This document shows, in pieces, positions 51,162 to 62,031 of a stretch of 64,000 nt of DNA. The DNA comes from an uncultured Bacteroidota bacterium. GTDB taxonomy: Bacteria > Bacteroidota > Bacteroidia > Chitinophagales > LD1. Positions within the stretch are counted from its first letter, which is position 1, and every line of letters begins with the position of its first letter. Under the pieces are notes generated by a model. The model ran no database searches and was not told the DNA's origin. It was given only the letters and a program-made list of their open reading frames with translations. Made by a program: the position numbers and the translations under genes. Location of the stretch: the NCBI GenBank assembly GCA_937894725.1, contig CALAYL010000054.1:3923-67922 (forward strand), given 5' to 3'.

Positions 51162-52952
51162 TTAGGCATATAATGCCTCAATCTGTTTCGCATATTTTTC
51201 AGATACTATTTTGCGTTTTACTTTCATCGTAGGCGTGAGTTCACCCCCATCTACTGTCCATTCGTCAGCCATGAGTTCAAAACGTTTGATAGTTTCCCAC
51301 TGTCCGAAAAATTTATTTTTCTCGTCAATGGCATCTCTGAATAGTTGTTTTACTTTCGGATTAGCAATGATGTCTTTATTGCTTCCTACATTAACGCCAT
51401 TCGATACACACCAATCTTTTAATGCCACGAAGTTAGGCACTATCAATGCGCTCACATAGTTTTTGCCTTCACCTATCACGAGCATTTGCTCGATAAACGA
51501 AATTTCTTTCATCTTGCTTTCTAACGAAAGTGGAGCTATGTATTTACCCCCTGAGGTTTTGAAAATTTCTTTCACACGGTCAGTAATCTTCAAGTATTTT
51601 GCGCCTTTATGCTCTATAAAAGTACCCACATCGCCCGTTTTGATCCAACCGTCAACAATCGTTTCGGCTGTGAGGTCAGGGCGATTGTAGTAACCCAGCA
51701 TCACGTTGGGACCTTTACACCAAATTTCACCTTCGCCTTCTTTCATGCCTTCTCTTTGCTCAAGCTTTACAGTTATCCCATCTATGACTACACCTACGGT
51801 GCCGAATACTATTTTTTCTAATTCAAATGGTGTCACGGTTATCACGGGCGAAGTTTCAGTTTGTCCATACCCCTCGCCTACCATAATGCCCGCAGCCGTA
51901 AATACTTTGGCTAATTTTGGATTTAGTTTTGCCGCTCCCGTACAGATGCCTATAGTATTGCCCCCTAATGCTTCACGCCATTTTGAGAAAATCAATCTAT
52001 CATAAGCCCAATGCTTCAGAGAGTCTATAGGACCAAGTTTTTTGCCAATTTCATAGTCATTAGCGAAAGCTAAAGCAGCGATATAAAGCTTCTTTTTAAA
52101 ACCATCTAAGTTTGATGAAGCAGCTTCGAGTTTCATATATACTTTCTCTAACAAACGTGGTACAGAGGTAAAGAAATGGGGTTTGACTTCTTTCAAGTTT
52201 TCGGCTATTGCCTCCATACTTTCCGCATAATAGATAGAAATACCATTAGTCAAATAAACAAATCCTACCATGCGCTCAAAAATGTGGCATAGTGGCAAAA
52301 AGCTCAAAATTCGTTGGCTCGAGTTGAGGGGCAAAAGTGGATTTACTGCTTTTACGTTGCTCACGATATTGTTGTGCGAAAGCATTACCCCCTTAGGGTT
52401 TCCGGTAGTACCGGAGGTATAAATGATAGTAGCTAAATCATTCGGTTTAATGGATGCTTTAATCGCTTCCACTTCGCTAAAATCATTCCCTTCGGCTGTG
52501 GCTAAGAAATCTTTCCAGTTTTTTGCCCCAGCTACCTCATCAAATGTATAGATGTCTATAAGCGAAGGTACGTTCGGTTGTATAGACTTTATTTTATCAT
52601 AGAGATTTTTATCTTCTACGAAAGCATATTTTATAGACGCATCGTTAAATATGAAATTGTATTCGTGTTCGCTAATCGTAGGATATACCGGCACATTCAC
52701 TAAGCCAGCTTGGAGTGATGCCAGGTCTATAATGTTCCATTCTGGACGATTAGTAGATACAATAGCTATTTTATCCTCTCTTTTTAAGCTGAGTTTCAAA
52801 AAGGCCAAAGAAGCTTTGTTTGCCATATCAATAATCTGTTGTGTGGAATATTTAATCCACTGCCCGTTTACCTTATGGCAAAGAGCATCTGCTTGCGGAT
52901 AGAGTTCATTTTGATAATGAATAATGTCAAATAAGCGGCTATATTCTTTCAT
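51162..52952 (-). CDS. Long-chain fatty acid--CoA ligase (AMP-forming)
   Basis: Activates fatty acids via acyl-AMP to acyl-CoA; membrane-associated cytoplasmic enzyme. The P-loop-like motif IIYTSGTTGNPKG lies at 176-188, GYGQTETSP in the adenylate site, then KTGDVG and the hinge ITDRVKEIFKTSGGKYIAP. At 596 residues it belongs to the FadD15-like group with a long C-terminal extension. Feeding beta-oxidation or phospholipid remodelling are both possible. It is divergent from guaB, with 123 bp between. Confidence 0.93.
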   Translation of the reverse strand: MKEYSRLFDIIHYQNELYPQADALCHKVNGQWIKYSTQQIIDMANKASLAFLKLSLKREDKIAIVSTNRPEWNIIDLASLQAGLVNVPVYPTISEHEYNFIFNDASIKYAFVEDKNLYDKIKSIQPNVPSLIDIYTFDEVAGAKNWKDFLATAEGNDFSEVEAIKASIKPNDLATIIYTSGTTGNPKGVMLSHNNIVSNVKAVNPLLPLNSSQRILSFLPLCHIFERMVGFVYLTNGISIYYAESMEAIAENLKEVKPHFFTSVPRLLEKVYMKLEAASSNLDGFKKKLYIAALAFANDYEIGKKLGPIDSLKHWAYDRLIFSKWREALGGNTIGICTGAAKLNPKLAKVFTAAGIMVGEGYGQTETSPVITVTPFELEKIVFGTVGVVIDGITVKLEQREGMKEGEGEIWCKGPNVMLGYYNRPDLTAETIVDGWIKTGDVGTFIEHKGAKYLKITDRVKEIFKTSGGKYIAPLSLESKMKEISFIEQMLVIGEGKNYVSALIVPNFVALKDWCVSNGVNVGSNKDIIANPKVKQLFRDAIDEKNKFFGQWETIKRFELMADEWTVDGGELTPTMKVKRKIVSEKYAKQIEALYA

Positions 52953-53075
52953 GATTTTGGGTTTTGATTTTTAAATATATAGATTTTATTGACTTAGCCA
53001 ATTTTGATTGTGCATGTTAAGTACTTTTTTGATTTTTTTTAATAGCGATTAAGATTCTTTTTTCTACTTTCGCAA

Positions 53076-54554
53076 ATGGCAACAAGAAATACCCCCACAG
53101 ACAGATTTGAAAAGCTAGGAATTACTTTTGACGATGTACTGCTGGTGCCGTCATATTCTGAAATATTGCCCCGCGACACATCACTCCGTACAAAGCTTAC
53201 CAAAAACATTGACATTCACATTCCGATAGTATCGGCTGCAATGGATACTGTAACCGAATCGGCCATGGCCATCGCTATAGCTCGAGAAGGGGGTATGGGC
53301 ATTTTGCACAAAAACATGAGCATAGAACGCCAAGCTGAGCAGGTGCGCAAAGTAAAGCGTGCTGATAGCGGCATGATTCTCGACCCTATCACACTACTCG
53401 TAAATGCGACCGTAGGCGATGCACTAAAACTAATGAGCGAAAACAAAATTGGTGGTATTCCGATTGTAAATACAGACAAAAAATTAGTTGGCATTTTGAC
53501 AAACAGAGATTTGCGTTTTGAGAAAAATGTAAAGAAAAAAGTCTCTGAAGCCATGACTACAGAAAACTTAATCACCGCACCTAAAGGGACTGACCTCAAA
53601 AAGGCAGAAACAATTTTGGAGCGATACAAGATCGAAAAATTGCCCGTGGTAGATAAGCAAGGTGTTTTAGTAGGTTTGATTACTTACAAGGATATTTTGA
53701 AACTCAAATCTCATCCCTCATCGAGCAAAGACCAATATGGCCGTTTGCTTTGTGGAGCAGCTGTGGGAGTAACGCCCGATATCAATACACGTATCGAAGC
53801 CCTTTTGGGGGTAAGCGTAGATGTAGTCGTGATCGACACTGCTCATGGACACTCAAGAGGGGTGATAGATGCCGTGCGCAAAGCCAAAAAGGATTTTAAA
53901 AATATCGAAATTATATCAGGCAATATAGCCACAGCCGAAGCCGCAAAAGCTTTGATAGCAGCAGGGGCAGATGGTGTGAAAGTAGGTATAGGGCCAGGCT
54001 CTATTTGCACCACTCGCATCGTGGCAGGTGTAGGAGTACCTCAGCTCTCTGCAATCAGTGATGTATATGCCGTAGCAAAAAAATATGGAGTACCGATAAT
54101 AGCCGATGGCGGTATTCGCTATACTGGCGATGTCGTAAAAGCCCTCGCAGCAGGAGCTGACACTGTGATGGCAGGTAGTCTTTTTGCTGGTACGGATGAA
54201 AGCCCAGGAGAGTCTATTATATATGAGGGTAGAAGATTCAAATCGTATCGGGGTATGGGCTCAGTGGAGGCGATGCAAGAAGGTTCAAAAGATCGCTATT
54301 TTCAAGATGCAGAAGATGATGTCAAAAAACTAGTGCCAGAAGGTATAGTTGGAAGAGTGCCTTATAAAGGCTCAGTAGCCGAAATTATCTATCAGTATGT
54401 GGGTGGATTGCGGGCAGGCATGGGTTATTGTGGGGCAAAGAATATGGCAGAACTCAAAAAGGCAAAATTTGTTCGTATTACCTCGTCTGGAATCAACGAG
54501 TCTCATCCTCACGATGTGATGATAACTAAGGAAGCACCTAATTATTCGAGATAG
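53076..54554 (+). CDS. guaB: IMP dehydrogenase
   Basis: Oxidises IMP to XMP, the committed step of GTP synthesis. The TIM barrel is interrupted by two CBS domains (about 95-215), which sense adenine/guanine nucleotides. Catalytic Cys311 sits in GPGSICTTR, with the flap YRGMGS and [20 protein letters not shown] intact. The length of 492 is typical. It is transcribed alone. The following 286 bp contain small inverted repeats (CCACA/TGTGG at 54574-54586, CCCAA/TTGGG at 54591-54606) without a T-run, and no recognisable riboswitch. Confidence 0.97.
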   Translation: MATRNTPTDRFEKLGITFDDVLLVPSYSEILPRDTSLRTKLTKNIDIHIPIVSAAMDTVTESAMAIAIAREGGMGILHKNMSIERQAEQVRKVKRADSGMILDPITLLVNATVGDALKLMSENKIGGIPIVNTDKKLVGILTNRDLRFEKNVKKKVSEAMTTENLITAPKGTDLKKAETILERYKIEKLPVVDKQGVLVGLITYKDILKLKSHPSSSKDQYGRLLCGAAVGVTPDINTRIEALLGVSVDVVVIDTAHGHSRGVIDAVRKAKKDFKNIEIISGNIATAEAAKALIAAGADGVKVGIGPGSICTTRIVAGVGVPQLSAISDVYAVAKKYGVPIIADGGIRYTGDVVKALAAGADTVMAGSLFAGTDESPGESIIYEGRRFKSYRGMGSVEAMQEGSKDRYFQDAEDDVKKLVPEGIVGRVPYKGSVAEIIYQYVGGLRAGMGYCGAKNMAELKKAKFVRITSSGINESHPHDVMITKEAPNYSR

Positions 54555-54840
54555 ATTTTGTGATTTCCCTAATCCACAAAATGTGGGTAACCCAATTTGG
54601 TTTGGGCAGGCTAATACTTGCTACACCTTTTTTCAAAACTAACAAGAAAAAGTGCCTTTAAAGTTTTTCCACATCACCAATCCTTTTGATACAAACGATT
54701 TAAAAATATTGGTAGGACAATCGCACATTCTGTGTTGATAAATGGGGTTGATTCAATATCATAATGAATTTATATTCGTGTCATTGTTCAACCGTCTGAA
54801 CATTTCTACTAGATATTAGACAACTATACAATATACAAAA

Positions 54841-57800
54841 ATGGCAAAAAACACCTCAACCAAAGGTCTAAGTATATCTCGACACTATACTCAAGATAAC
54901 ACCAGCCCTTACGATTTGTTTCAGTACGAACTGAGAAGCAGCGTAATTCGTAACCCAAAAGGCGATGCCGTGTTTGAAATGAATAATGTAGAAGTGCCTG
55001 CAAGTTGGAGTCAGGTAGCTACCGACATTTTAGCACAAAAATATTTTAGAAAAGCAGGAGTACCTCAAGCAGATGGCACGCTAGGTGGAGAAACCTCTAT
55101 CAAGCAAGTGGCACATCGAATGGCTGACTGCTGGAGAAGCTGGGGTGAGCGATATGGCTACTTTGCTAGTAAAAGAGATGCAGGGATATTCTATGATGAA
55201 ATCGTGTATTCTATCATAGCTCAGATGACAGCACCCAACTCCCCACAGTGGTTCAATACAGGTTTGCACACCGCTTATGGCATCACAGGTAAGCCACAAG
55301 GGCACTTTTTTGTAAATCCAGAAACGGGATTGCTCGAGAAATCAACATCAGCTTATGAGCGTCCACAACCACACGCTTGTTTTATCCTTTCAGTTACCGA
55401 TGATTTAGTAAACGAAGGGGGTATCATGGATCTTTGGACTCGTGAAGCGCGTATCTTCAAATACGGCTCTGGCGTAGGTACAAATTTCTCGAACGTGCGT
55501 GGTGAAGGGGAAACACTTTCGGGAGGAGGTACATCATCAGGGTTGATGTCTTTTTTGAAAATAGGTGATAGCGCAGCAGGCGCTATCAAATCGGGTGGTA
55601 CTACACGTAGAGCCGCCAAAATGGTTTGTCTTGATTTAGACCATCCAGAGGTGATTGATTTCATCGATTGGAAAATGAAAGAAGAAGATAAAGTAAAAGC
55701 CCTTATTGACGCAGGATATAGCAATCACTATGAAGGTGAGGCTTATCGCACTGTTTCTGGTCAAAATTCAAACAATTCTATCCGTGTACCAAACGCATTT
55801 TTTAATGCTTTAGAAAATGGTGGCGATTGGCATCTAAAAGCACGTACAGACGGACGTACTATGAAAACGATTGAGGCTCGTGCACTTTGGAATAAAGTAG
55901 CAGAAGCAGCTTGGAGATGCGCTGATCCAGGTATTCAATATGACACGACTATCAACGAGTGGCATACTTGCCCAGCAGATGGCCCTATCAGAGCATCTAA
56001 CCCATGCTCGGAGTATATGTTTTTGGACAATACGGCTTGTAATCTTGCCTCATTTAACTTGATGAAATTTTACAATGCAGAGACCCTCACATTTGATGTG
56101 AAAGGATTTGAGTACATGTCTCGTTTATGGACTATGGTGCTCGAAATCTCTGTATTGATGGCGCAATTCCCATCGCCAGAGGTAGCGCAGTTGTCGTATG
56201 AGTTTAGAACTTTAGGACTAGGCTACGCTAATCTTGGTACTCTATTGATGGTGTCGGGCATACCGTACGATTCAGACAAGGGGCGAGCTATAGGTGGCGC
56301 TATCACGGCTATCATGACCGGTATAGCGTACAAGACTTCGGCTGAAATGGCTGGTGCATTGGGTACATTTGCAGGCTATGAGCGAAACAAAGAACACATG
56401 ATGCGTGTAATGCGCAACCACCGATATGCGGCATATAATGTAAGCTCAGATACCTATGAAGGTATTGAAATAAAGCCATTGGGTATAGACCAAGCCAACT
56501 GCCCAGACTATCTACTCAAAGCAGCTTGCAATGCATGGGACGAGGCTCTGCAATATGGTGAAAAATACGGCTACAGAAACGCGCAAACAACGGTAATCGC
56601 CCCTACAGGTACTATAGGTCTAGTAATGGATTGCGATACTACAGGAGTAGAGCCAGACTATGCACTCGTGAAATTCAAAAAACTATCGGGCGGTGGTTAC
56701 TTCAAAATCATCAACCAATCTATCCCTTCAGCATTGCGCACACTTGGCTACACTCCAGCGCAGGTAGATGCTATCGTCACCTATGCTAAGGGAGCAGGGA
56801 CACTTGCCGGATGTCCGGTTATCAATCCAGAAAGTCTTTTCCAAAAAGGATTAAATAACGATGATATAGCGAATATTGAAAAGCAATTAGGAGCAGCATT
56901 TGACATTACTTTTGTGTTCAATGCATGGACACTCGGAGAGGAGACCATGCAGCGTATAGGCATTTCGAAAGAAATATATAATGCCGAAGGATTTAATCTA
57001 TTGCGCAAATTAGGCTATACCAAAGCCGAAATCGAAGCAGCCAATGTATATGCGTGTGGTACAATGACCATAGAAGGTGCGCCTTTCTTGAAACCAGAGC
57101 ACTATGCGGTGTTTGACACGGCAGGTAAGTGCGGTACTATAGGCACTCGTTTTATCCATGCTACTGGCCATATCAAAATGATGGCAGCAGCGCAGCCTTT
57201 CCTATCGGGTGCAATTTCTAAAACAATCAATCTACCTAACGAAGCTACTGTAGAAGACATTCAAGAATGCTACGAACTTAGCTGGAGATTGGGTCTCAAA
57301 GCAAATGCACTTTACCGTGACGGATGCAAGCTTTCTCAACCGCTTTCTAATAAGAAAGATGATGAAAAAGAAGAAGCAGCGGCTACTGTAGCGACTCCAG
57401 AAGCACCACGTGAGGGCTTTAGTAAGCTTACTCCAGAGGAAGTGCTTGAGGCTGCTCGTATCTTGATGCAAGAATCGACCGATACACAGTTTAAAACAGA
57501 ATTGGCACGTATCGTAGAGCGAAAAAAACTGCCCGCGAAGCGTGAAGGATTTACTCAAAAAGCAAAAATAGATGGACAAACTGTCTTTGTACGCACAGGG
57601 CAATATGATGACGGAAAATTAGGCGAAATATTTGTGGATATGCACAAAGAAGGTGCTTCATTTAGAAGTTTGATGAACTGCTTCGCCATCTCTGTATCCT
57701 TAGGGTTACAATATGGTGTGCCACTTGAAGAGTTTGTTTCTAAGTTTACTTTCACTCGTTTCGAGCCGAGCGGCATGGTAGAGCATCCAAATATCAAAAA

Positions 57801-58143
57801 CGCTACTTCGGTTGTAGATTATATTTTTAGACTGCTAGCACTCGAATATCTAGGACGTACAGACCTTGTACATGTACCACCTGCTATACTCGAAGAAGAC
57901 GGTATCGACACAGACGAAATAAGCCATGAAGCTGAAGGTGAAAATTTGATCGTATCTCCAAAGATATTAAAGACGAGCAACGAAAAAAAGCAACACACGA
58001 TGAAATTGGCAAGCAACGCCTTGATAGAGCAAGCTAAGGGACTAGGCGAAGGACCTACTTGTAGAGAGTGCGGCTATGTGACCATGCGTAGTGGAGCTTG
58101 CTACAAATGCCCTAACTGTGGTACACAGACAGGTTGCAGTTAG
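54841..58143 (+). CDS. nrdJ: Adenosylcobalamin-dependent (class II) ribonucleotide reductase
   Basis: Makes deoxyribonucleotides using a B12-generated thiyl radical, with or without oxygen. The key set is visible: the NPCSE motif gives Asn387, radical Cys389 and Glu391; the redox pair is Cys180 (HACFILS) and Cys400 (ACNLASFN). The segment [28 protein letters not shown] is characteristic of NrdJ. The end carries CRECG ... CPNCG (last 30 residues), a zinc-ribbon with the recycling cysteines. The 1100-residue length fits the long NrdJ type. No cobalamin riboswitch is seen upstream. Host needs B12 from synthesis or uptake. Confidence 0.96.
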   Translation: MAKNTSTKGLSISRHYTQDNTSPYDLFQYELRSSVIRNPKGDAVFEMNNVEVPASWSQVATDILAQKYFRKAGVPQADGTLGGETSIKQVAHRMADCWRSWGERYGYFASKRDAGIFYDEIVYSIIAQMTAPNSPQWFNTGLHTAYGITGKPQGHFFVNPETGLLEKSTSAYERPQPHACFILSVTDDLVNEGGIMDLWTREARIFKYGSGVGTNFSNVRGEGETLSGGGTSSGLMSFLKIGDSAAGAIKSGGTTRRAAKMVCLDLDHPEVIDFIDWKMKEEDKVKALIDAGYSNHYEGEAYRTVSGQNSNNSIRVPNAFFNALENGGDWHLKARTDGRTMKTIEARALWNKVAEAAWRCADPGIQYDTTINEWHTCPADGPIRASNPCSEYMFLDNTACNLASFNLMKFYNAETLTFDVKGFEYMSRLWTMVLEISVLMAQFPSPEVAQLSYEFRTLGLGYANLGTLLMVSGIPYDSDKGRAIGGAITAIMTGIAYKTSAEMAGALGTFAGYERNKEHMMRVMRNHRYAAYNVSSDTYEGIEIKPLGIDQANCPDYLLKAACNAWDEALQYGEKYGYRNAQTTVIAPTGTIGLVMDCDTTGVEPDYALVKFKKLSGGGYFKIINQSIPSALRTLGYTPAQVDAIVTYAKGAGTLAGCPVINPESLFQKGLNNDDIANIEKQLGAAFDITFVFNAWTLGEETMQRIGISKEIYNAEGFNLLRKLGYTKAEIEAANVYACGTMTIEGAPFLKPEHYAVFDTAGKCGTIGTRFIHATGHIKMMAAAQPFLSGAISKTINLPNEATVEDIQECYELSWRLGLKANALYRDGCKLSQPLSNKKDDEKEEAAATVATPEAPREGFSKLTPEEVLEAARILMQESTDTQFKTELARIVERKKLPAKREGFTQKAKIDGQTVFVRTGQYDDGKLGEIFVDMHKEGASFRSLMNCFAISVSLGLQYGVPLEEFVSKFTFTRFEPSGMVEHPNIKNATSVVDYIFRLLALEYLGRTDLVHVPPAILEEDGIDTDEISHEAEGENLIVSPKILKTSNEKKQHTMKLASNALIEQAKGLGEGPTCRECGYVTMRSGACYKCPNCGTQTGCS

Positions 58144-58163
58144 TCTTTCAGCTTAAAAAATAT

Positions 58164-58197
58164 AAAAAAACCGCGCTCAAATGAGGCGGTTTTTTTA
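58164..58197. terminator. Bidirectional terminator between nrdJ and the CBS gene
   Basis: A-tract plus AACCGC, CTC (one bulged G), loop AAAT, then GAG and GCGGTT with a T-tract. Both flanks are suitable, and the two genes are convergent. Confidence 0.9.
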
Positions 58198-58201
58198 TTT
58201 A

Positions 58202-58867
58202 TTATACATTCAAAAAGTGAATCAATGCATCGTAGCGGTCTTTGAGATCCTCGCTATATTCTTTTTCGTGAAAATAGCCTTTGATTTCAAAGCCATATCG
58301 TTCTAGTGAGGCGATAGAAGCGGCAAGGTCATTGCTATTCGTTTTTACGGTAATTTCGACTATTCCTTTCGCCTGGTCAATATTGGTATAAAGTGCAAGT
58401 ACTTTCACATCATTGAGTTCGATAGCACGTACCACATCTGACAATACAAAATCATTGAAGGGTACTATGACCTCAAGTATGCCTCCTTCATCAATGATAG
58501 AGTTGAGTTCTGAAAAAGATTTCAGGCAACTTTCTGCCGATATCACACCTAGGTATTTATTGCCTTCTTCGCTTAGAATAGGGATTATTTTAGAGTTGTA
58601 GGCGAGAGCAGCTTTCATTACATCAAAGAGATGTGAGTTTTCGGTTACATGCGGCTTTCGGAGGTTTTTGTGAATAGCAGAAAGGGGTTCGTTGAGATGT
58701 TTTAAAAGCAAAATCTCTTCGATAGAAATAATACCAATATACTCCTGTTGCGCTATTACGGGCATTTGATTTACATTCAGATCGTGCATGATCATCATGG
58801 CCTCTTCTCCAGTATTGTGGTAGTAGAGTGGGGGCAGTTGGTTATTTACTATTTCGCGAGCTATCAT
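58202..58867 (-). CDS. CBS-pair protein with ACT-like C-terminal domain
   Basis: A 221-residue cytoplasmic protein. Residues 1-130 hold two CBS motifs (MPVIAQQEYIGIISIEEIL and IIPILSEEGNKYLGVISAE) that usually bind adenine nucleotides. Residues 140-205 (SDVVRAIELNDVKVLAL ... GIVEITVKTNSNDLAASIASLERYGFEI) look like an ACT-type ligand domain. No enzymatic domain is attached, so it is probably a regulatory or sensing subunit; the partner is unknown. It lies 26 bp downstream of an alpha/beta hydrolase gene on the same strand. Confidence 0.82.
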   Translation of the reverse strand: MIAREIVNNQLPPLYYHNTGEEAMMIMHDLNVNQMPVIAQQEYIGIISIEEILLLKHLNEPLSAIHKNLRKPHVTENSHLFDVMKAALAYNSKIIPILSEEGNKYLGVISAESCLKSFSELNSIIDEGGILEVIVPFNDFVLSDVVRAIELNDVKVLALYTNIDQAKGIVEITVKTNSNDLAASIASLERYGFEIKGYFHEKEYSEDLKDRYDALIHFLNV

Positions 58868-58893
58868 ACACTATAAACGAAGAAAAGATGGGT

Positions 58894-59664
58894 TTAGTTT
58901 CCTTCTTGATATACTTTCTTCAAAAATCGTTCCATACATGTGTTAAATTCGGCCGGCACCTCCATCATAGGGGCGTGACCGCACTTTTCGATGATGGTCA
59001 AGTCTGAATTTTTAAGTAATTTATGAAATTCTTCACCCACAAAAGGAGGGGTGATTGAGTCTGTAGCTCCCCAAATCAAATTGCAGGGTACGGTTATTTT
59101 TTCGAGCTCGTCACGGAGATTGTTTCGCACGGCCGATTTGGCTATGAATACTACTCTGAGCGCTTTCTCACGTGTATTTACAATATCATACACTTCATCT
59201 ACGAGTTCGTCTGTTGCAAGGTCTGGATTATAAAAGGTCTCTGCTGTTTTGCGTTTGATATAACTTTTGTCGCTTTTGCGAGGATATTGATCACCCAAAG
59301 AAGCTTCAAACAAACCAGAACTTGCCGTGAGGGTCATTGATTTGATGAGTTCTTGTCTGCGAAGCGTGAGCAATAGTGCAATATGACCTCCAAGCGAATT
59401 GCCGATAAGATTGATGTCTTTGTAGCCTTTGAAGTCAATAAACGCCTCTACATAATCGACCATGCCTGTCACGCTCGTTTTGTCCAAATCTAAAGTGTAT
59501 AGCGGCAAAATGGGTATAACTACGGTGTAATTAGGGCTGAAAAAATCCGTTACATCTTTGAAATTGGAGAGTGCACCGAATAGACCATGAAGATTCATGA
59601 TGATAGGGCCTTGTCCCAGTTCTACATATTTAAATCCGTTTTCTTCTATAATTTCTAAAGACAT
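58894..59664 (-). CDS. Alpha/beta hydrolase
   Basis: A 256-residue cytoplasmic hydrolase. The oxyanion segment NLHGLFGALSNF resembles YbfF-like esterases. The nucleophile is in GNSLGG (Ser near 92), the acidic residue in WGATDSITPP, and the His in EKCGHAPMMEVP. The substrate is unknown. It heads a two-gene unit with the CBS/ACT-like protein, so the hydrolase may be under nucleotide-linked control, but that is inference from position. Confidence 0.87.
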   Translation of the reverse strand: MSLEIIEENGFKYVELGQGPIIMNLHGLFGALSNFKDVTDFFSPNYTVVIPILPLYTLDLDKTSVTGMVDYVEAFIDFKGYKDINLIGNSLGGHIALLLTLRRQELIKSMTLTASSGLFEASLGDQYPRKSDKSYIKRKTAETFYNPDLATDELVDEVYDIVNTREKALRVVFIAKSAVRNNLRDELEKITVPCNLIWGATDSITPPFVGEEFHKLLKNSDLTIIEKCGHAPMMEVPAEFNTCMERFLKKVYQEGN

Positions 59665-59864
59665 GTGTTCGTTTATGGGGTAAAAATAGCCTTTAATTCG
59701 ATTTTGTAGCTAAGAAAGTGAAAGGTGGCGAAATAAAAAAAGAGTTTTTTGTTATACGATTGTGGATGTTAGGCTAGGGAAAGCTGTAGCTATGGTGGTG
59801 AATTTACCAAGTCAAAGTGTAGATGCCAAAGACTTGTTCGGCTATAGTCGGTAGTGCATGAAAA

Positions 59865-59898
59865 AAAAAGCTTACCCAATTTTTTTGGTAAGCTTTTT
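59865..59898 (-). terminator. Terminator after the small secreted-protein gene
   Basis: A 12-bp stem AAAAAGCTTACC (59865-59876) / GGTAAGCTTTTT (59887-59898), with T-tracts on either reading. It lies 23 bp past the stop of the gene at 59922-60362. The rest of the 59665-59921 spacer shows nothing certain. Confidence 0.88.
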
Positions 59899-59921
59899 GT
59901 TATATCAGAACAACGCAACAA

Positions 59922-60362
59922 CTAGTCTTCTAGCTCATCGTGCGGTGCGCCTTTGGGGCCTTTGTCTCCTTTATTTTGTTGTCGTTTTGCCTTTGCTTCT
60001 GCCCAAGCTTGTTCTACTTGTTGGTATTGTGTAGCTGTGAGTGTTTTTTTCAAACCTGCCTTATAATTTAGATTGGCTGTTTTCATAGCAGCTTTGTCGG
60101 CAGGCTCAGTAGCTCTTGCTTTTTTTACAGCCACCATTCTTTCGAGCTGTATGGGATAGATTTTGGCGTACAAATCTTGCGGAAATCCAAATCGTTTGAT
60201 CATACCTTCTGTTCTTTTTTTGGCATGCTCTTCGGGCGACAAATTTTGCATTTCCCCTTTTCCACCTTCAGGTCGGGGTCCTTTTCCTGGCCCTCTTCCT
60301 TGGGCATTTACGGCAGTAGCAGTTACTAAAAGTGCTATTACCATCATCATTACCTTTTTCAT
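59922..60362 (-). CDS. Small basic secreted protein, Spy/DUF4890-like
   Basis: A 146-residue protein with signal peptide ending at AVNAQ (residue 21), then a Gly/Pro-rich linker (GRGPGKGPRPEGGKG) and a charged helical domain: LSPEEHAKKRTEGMIKRFG, LERMVAVKKARATEPADKAAMK and LTATQYQQVEQAW. The LSPEEHAKKRTE pattern and helical pairs resemble periplasmic Spy/CpxP-like or DUF4890 proteins of Bacteroidota. A stress-chaperone role is only suggested. It ends acidic (DELED) and is transcribed alone, with its own terminator. Confidence 0.75.
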   Translation of the reverse strand: MKKVMMMVIALLVTATAVNAQGRGPGKGPRPEGGKGEMQNLSPEEHAKKRTEGMIKRFGFPQDLYAKIYPIQLERMVAVKKARATEPADKAAMKTANLNYKAGLKKTLTATQYQQVEQAWAEAKAKRQQNKGDKGPKGAPHDELED

Positions 60363-60693
60363 GTTGTTTGTTTTTATTGGTTTAAAATATTAATGATAAG
60401 ATAGACACAATCAAGACAAGTTTAATGGGCGAAAATTTATTTTCGTTTCTTAACATATGATGGAATTTTTTAGCTTGTTGAAACGATTTAGGGTTTTCTA
60501 TGCTCCCGCATCTTTTGTCCATTTTTGAATCTCAATGCTACCAATGCAGCTAACTCTACTTCAGTGTCGTTTTGTAGCCCCAAAGCAAAAAATGCGATAA
60601 AGAAGTGATATGACAATTTACATTTCTAGCCACACCAGATGATTGCCAATACCCTTGCAAGACACCACCACAACATACTGGTGGACGGAATAT
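60363..60693. other. Non-coding spacer with a possible short gene remnant
   Basis: A 331-bp spacer between two minus-strand genes. On the minus strand 60488-60619 is open for 43 codons (ending LAALVALRFKNGQKMREHRKP) and looks coding-like, but it has no standard start codon. It may be a remnant or chance. Nothing else was recognised. Confidence 0.3.
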
Positions 60694-61737
60694 TCAAAAT
60701 GAAATATCCTTTAAGAAAATATGTTCGCTCAACTGTTTAGTGCCTGTCACATCCAATAGTGAAAAATCTATGCGTGTAGAATCACCTTTCCAATCGATGT
60801 CTATAGTGCCGATGTGATTAGTTGCAAATGGATTGCCGATTCTAAACTGGTTGGCAACGGGCGGATAGGTCTCAGTGATGCCACTCGAGGTGAAGTCATA
60901 AATCGGATAAGTGTTGGCGGGTGTTCGCTTAGATAATTCGCCATAGTGAATATCTCCACTTATAAAAAACACACCCGATGCATTGGTGCTTTTGATAAGG
61001 TTATACATCTTTTCTTGCTCTAAGGGAAAATTTGACCAAGATTCAAACCCATTGTATTCTGCTCCAAACTGAGTGCTACTGGCAATAATCCTAACTTTTG
61101 CAGGTTTTAAAAGCTCTGTTTGTAGCCACAGCCACTGTTCTGCACCGAGCATAGTAGCTGCAGGATCAAAATTGGGTTTGTAATCCATGGCAGTACGAAA
61201 TGTTCGCAAATCCAACAAAATGATTTGAACTGCTTCATCATTTTTACCAAAGATTTGTGCATCATAAATGCCCTTATGCGACCATCGTCTTGTATTGTTT
61301 TCTTCGCCCCAAAAGTGCATAAATACATTTTTTGATTCTTCTTTCTTTTTGTATTCCAAACCTGCATCATTTTTGCCATAATCATGGTCATCCCATACGG
61401 CTAAAATTGGACAGGTAGATTGTAATGTCTTAAACTCGCTTTTTTTGCAAAGTGTAGAATATTTTTTGGCTAAAAGACTCATGTCTTCGGTGTCGCCATA
61501 GATATTGTCGCCTAGATAAATAAACAAATCGGGCTTTTGCGCTGCGGCTGTGTAGAGCATCGGCTGGCTTTCGCTTTGGCTCGCACAAGAACCTAAGCAA
61601 ATTTTTGTGATGCTTTTGTTTGCATCGATAGGTAAATATCCAGTGTCGCATTTCAAGCAATCTAAATATTCCTTACAGCAACCACTCATGGTCAACGTCA
61701 TGAGCAAAAGGCTAATGGGAAAGAATGTTTTTTTCAT
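60694..61737 (-). CDS. PhoD-like metallophosphatase lipoprotein
   Basis: Secreted phosphoesterase of the alkaline-phosphatase-D type. The start is set at MKKTFFPISLLLM because it gives a lipoprotein signal with lipobox MSGC (lipidated Cys20); the longer reading adds an implausible basic tail. Motifs: KICLGSCASQ, DLFIYLGDNIYGD (metal Asp), AVWDDHDYGKNDAG (Asp-His), IILLDLRTFR, and FISGDIHYGEL (metal His). At 347 residues it is shorter than classical PhoD, lacking the N-terminal Fn3-like domain. Lipid-anchored location and phosphate-diester or monoester cleavage are inferred. It is divergent from another metallophosphoesterase. Confidence 0.87.
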   Translation of the reverse strand: MKKTFFPISLLLMTLTMSGCCKEYLDCLKCDTGYLPIDANKSITKICLGSCASQSESQPMLYTAAAQKPDLFIYLGDNIYGDTEDMSLLAKKYSTLCKKSEFKTLQSTCPILAVWDDHDYGKNDAGLEYKKKEESKNVFMHFWGEENNTRRWSHKGIYDAQIFGKNDEAVQIILLDLRTFRTAMDYKPNFDPAATMLGAEQWLWLQTELLKPAKVRIIASSTQFGAEYNGFESWSNFPLEQEKMYNLIKSTNASGVFFISGDIHYGELSKRTPANTYPIYDFTSSGITETYPPVANQFRIGNPFATNHIGTIDIDWKGDSTRIDFSLLDVTGTKQLSEHIFLKDISF

Positions 61738-61909
61738 ATTATTTTGTTTTTTAGCGGATCTTCTTTTCGATTTGTTGTATAAATATATCAAGGTTTTATT
61801 ATTATAGGCTATGCTACCCGATTAAGTACGGCTGATAGTTTTTGGCACAGCGTCAACATATAGCGTCAAAACTACCATTATGTTTGTGAATAAGATGGCA
61901 ATGCTTCAC

Positions 61910-61932
61910 GGACTAAGTTTAGTCTTTTTTTT
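61910..61932 (+). terminator. Orphan rho-independent terminator
   Basis: GACTA (61911-61915), loop AGTT, TAGTC (61920-61924) and a run of eight T, oriented for plus-strand transcripts. No plus-strand gene lies upstream within the divergent spacer. About 60 bp before it the octamer AGCGTCAA is repeated directly. It may end a small RNA or be left from a lost gene. Confidence 0.5.
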
Positions 61933-62031
61933 AAGTTTACTGCACCTAGCACCCAGCATCAAGCAACACGAGATTTGGATAGTACCCTCCTTTTATCATA
62001 GCGTTTTATATTTTAGCTGAAATTCATTTTT

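Noticed and set aside
54555..54840. Cobalamin riboswitch before nrdJ
   Set aside because: I could not find the conserved B12-box; only small inverted repeats are visible.
59716..59853. Roughly 40-codon coding-like stretch on the plus strand (ending DAKDLFGYSR)
   Set aside because: No start codon at a sensible place, too short, no matching piece nearby; kept only as spacer.
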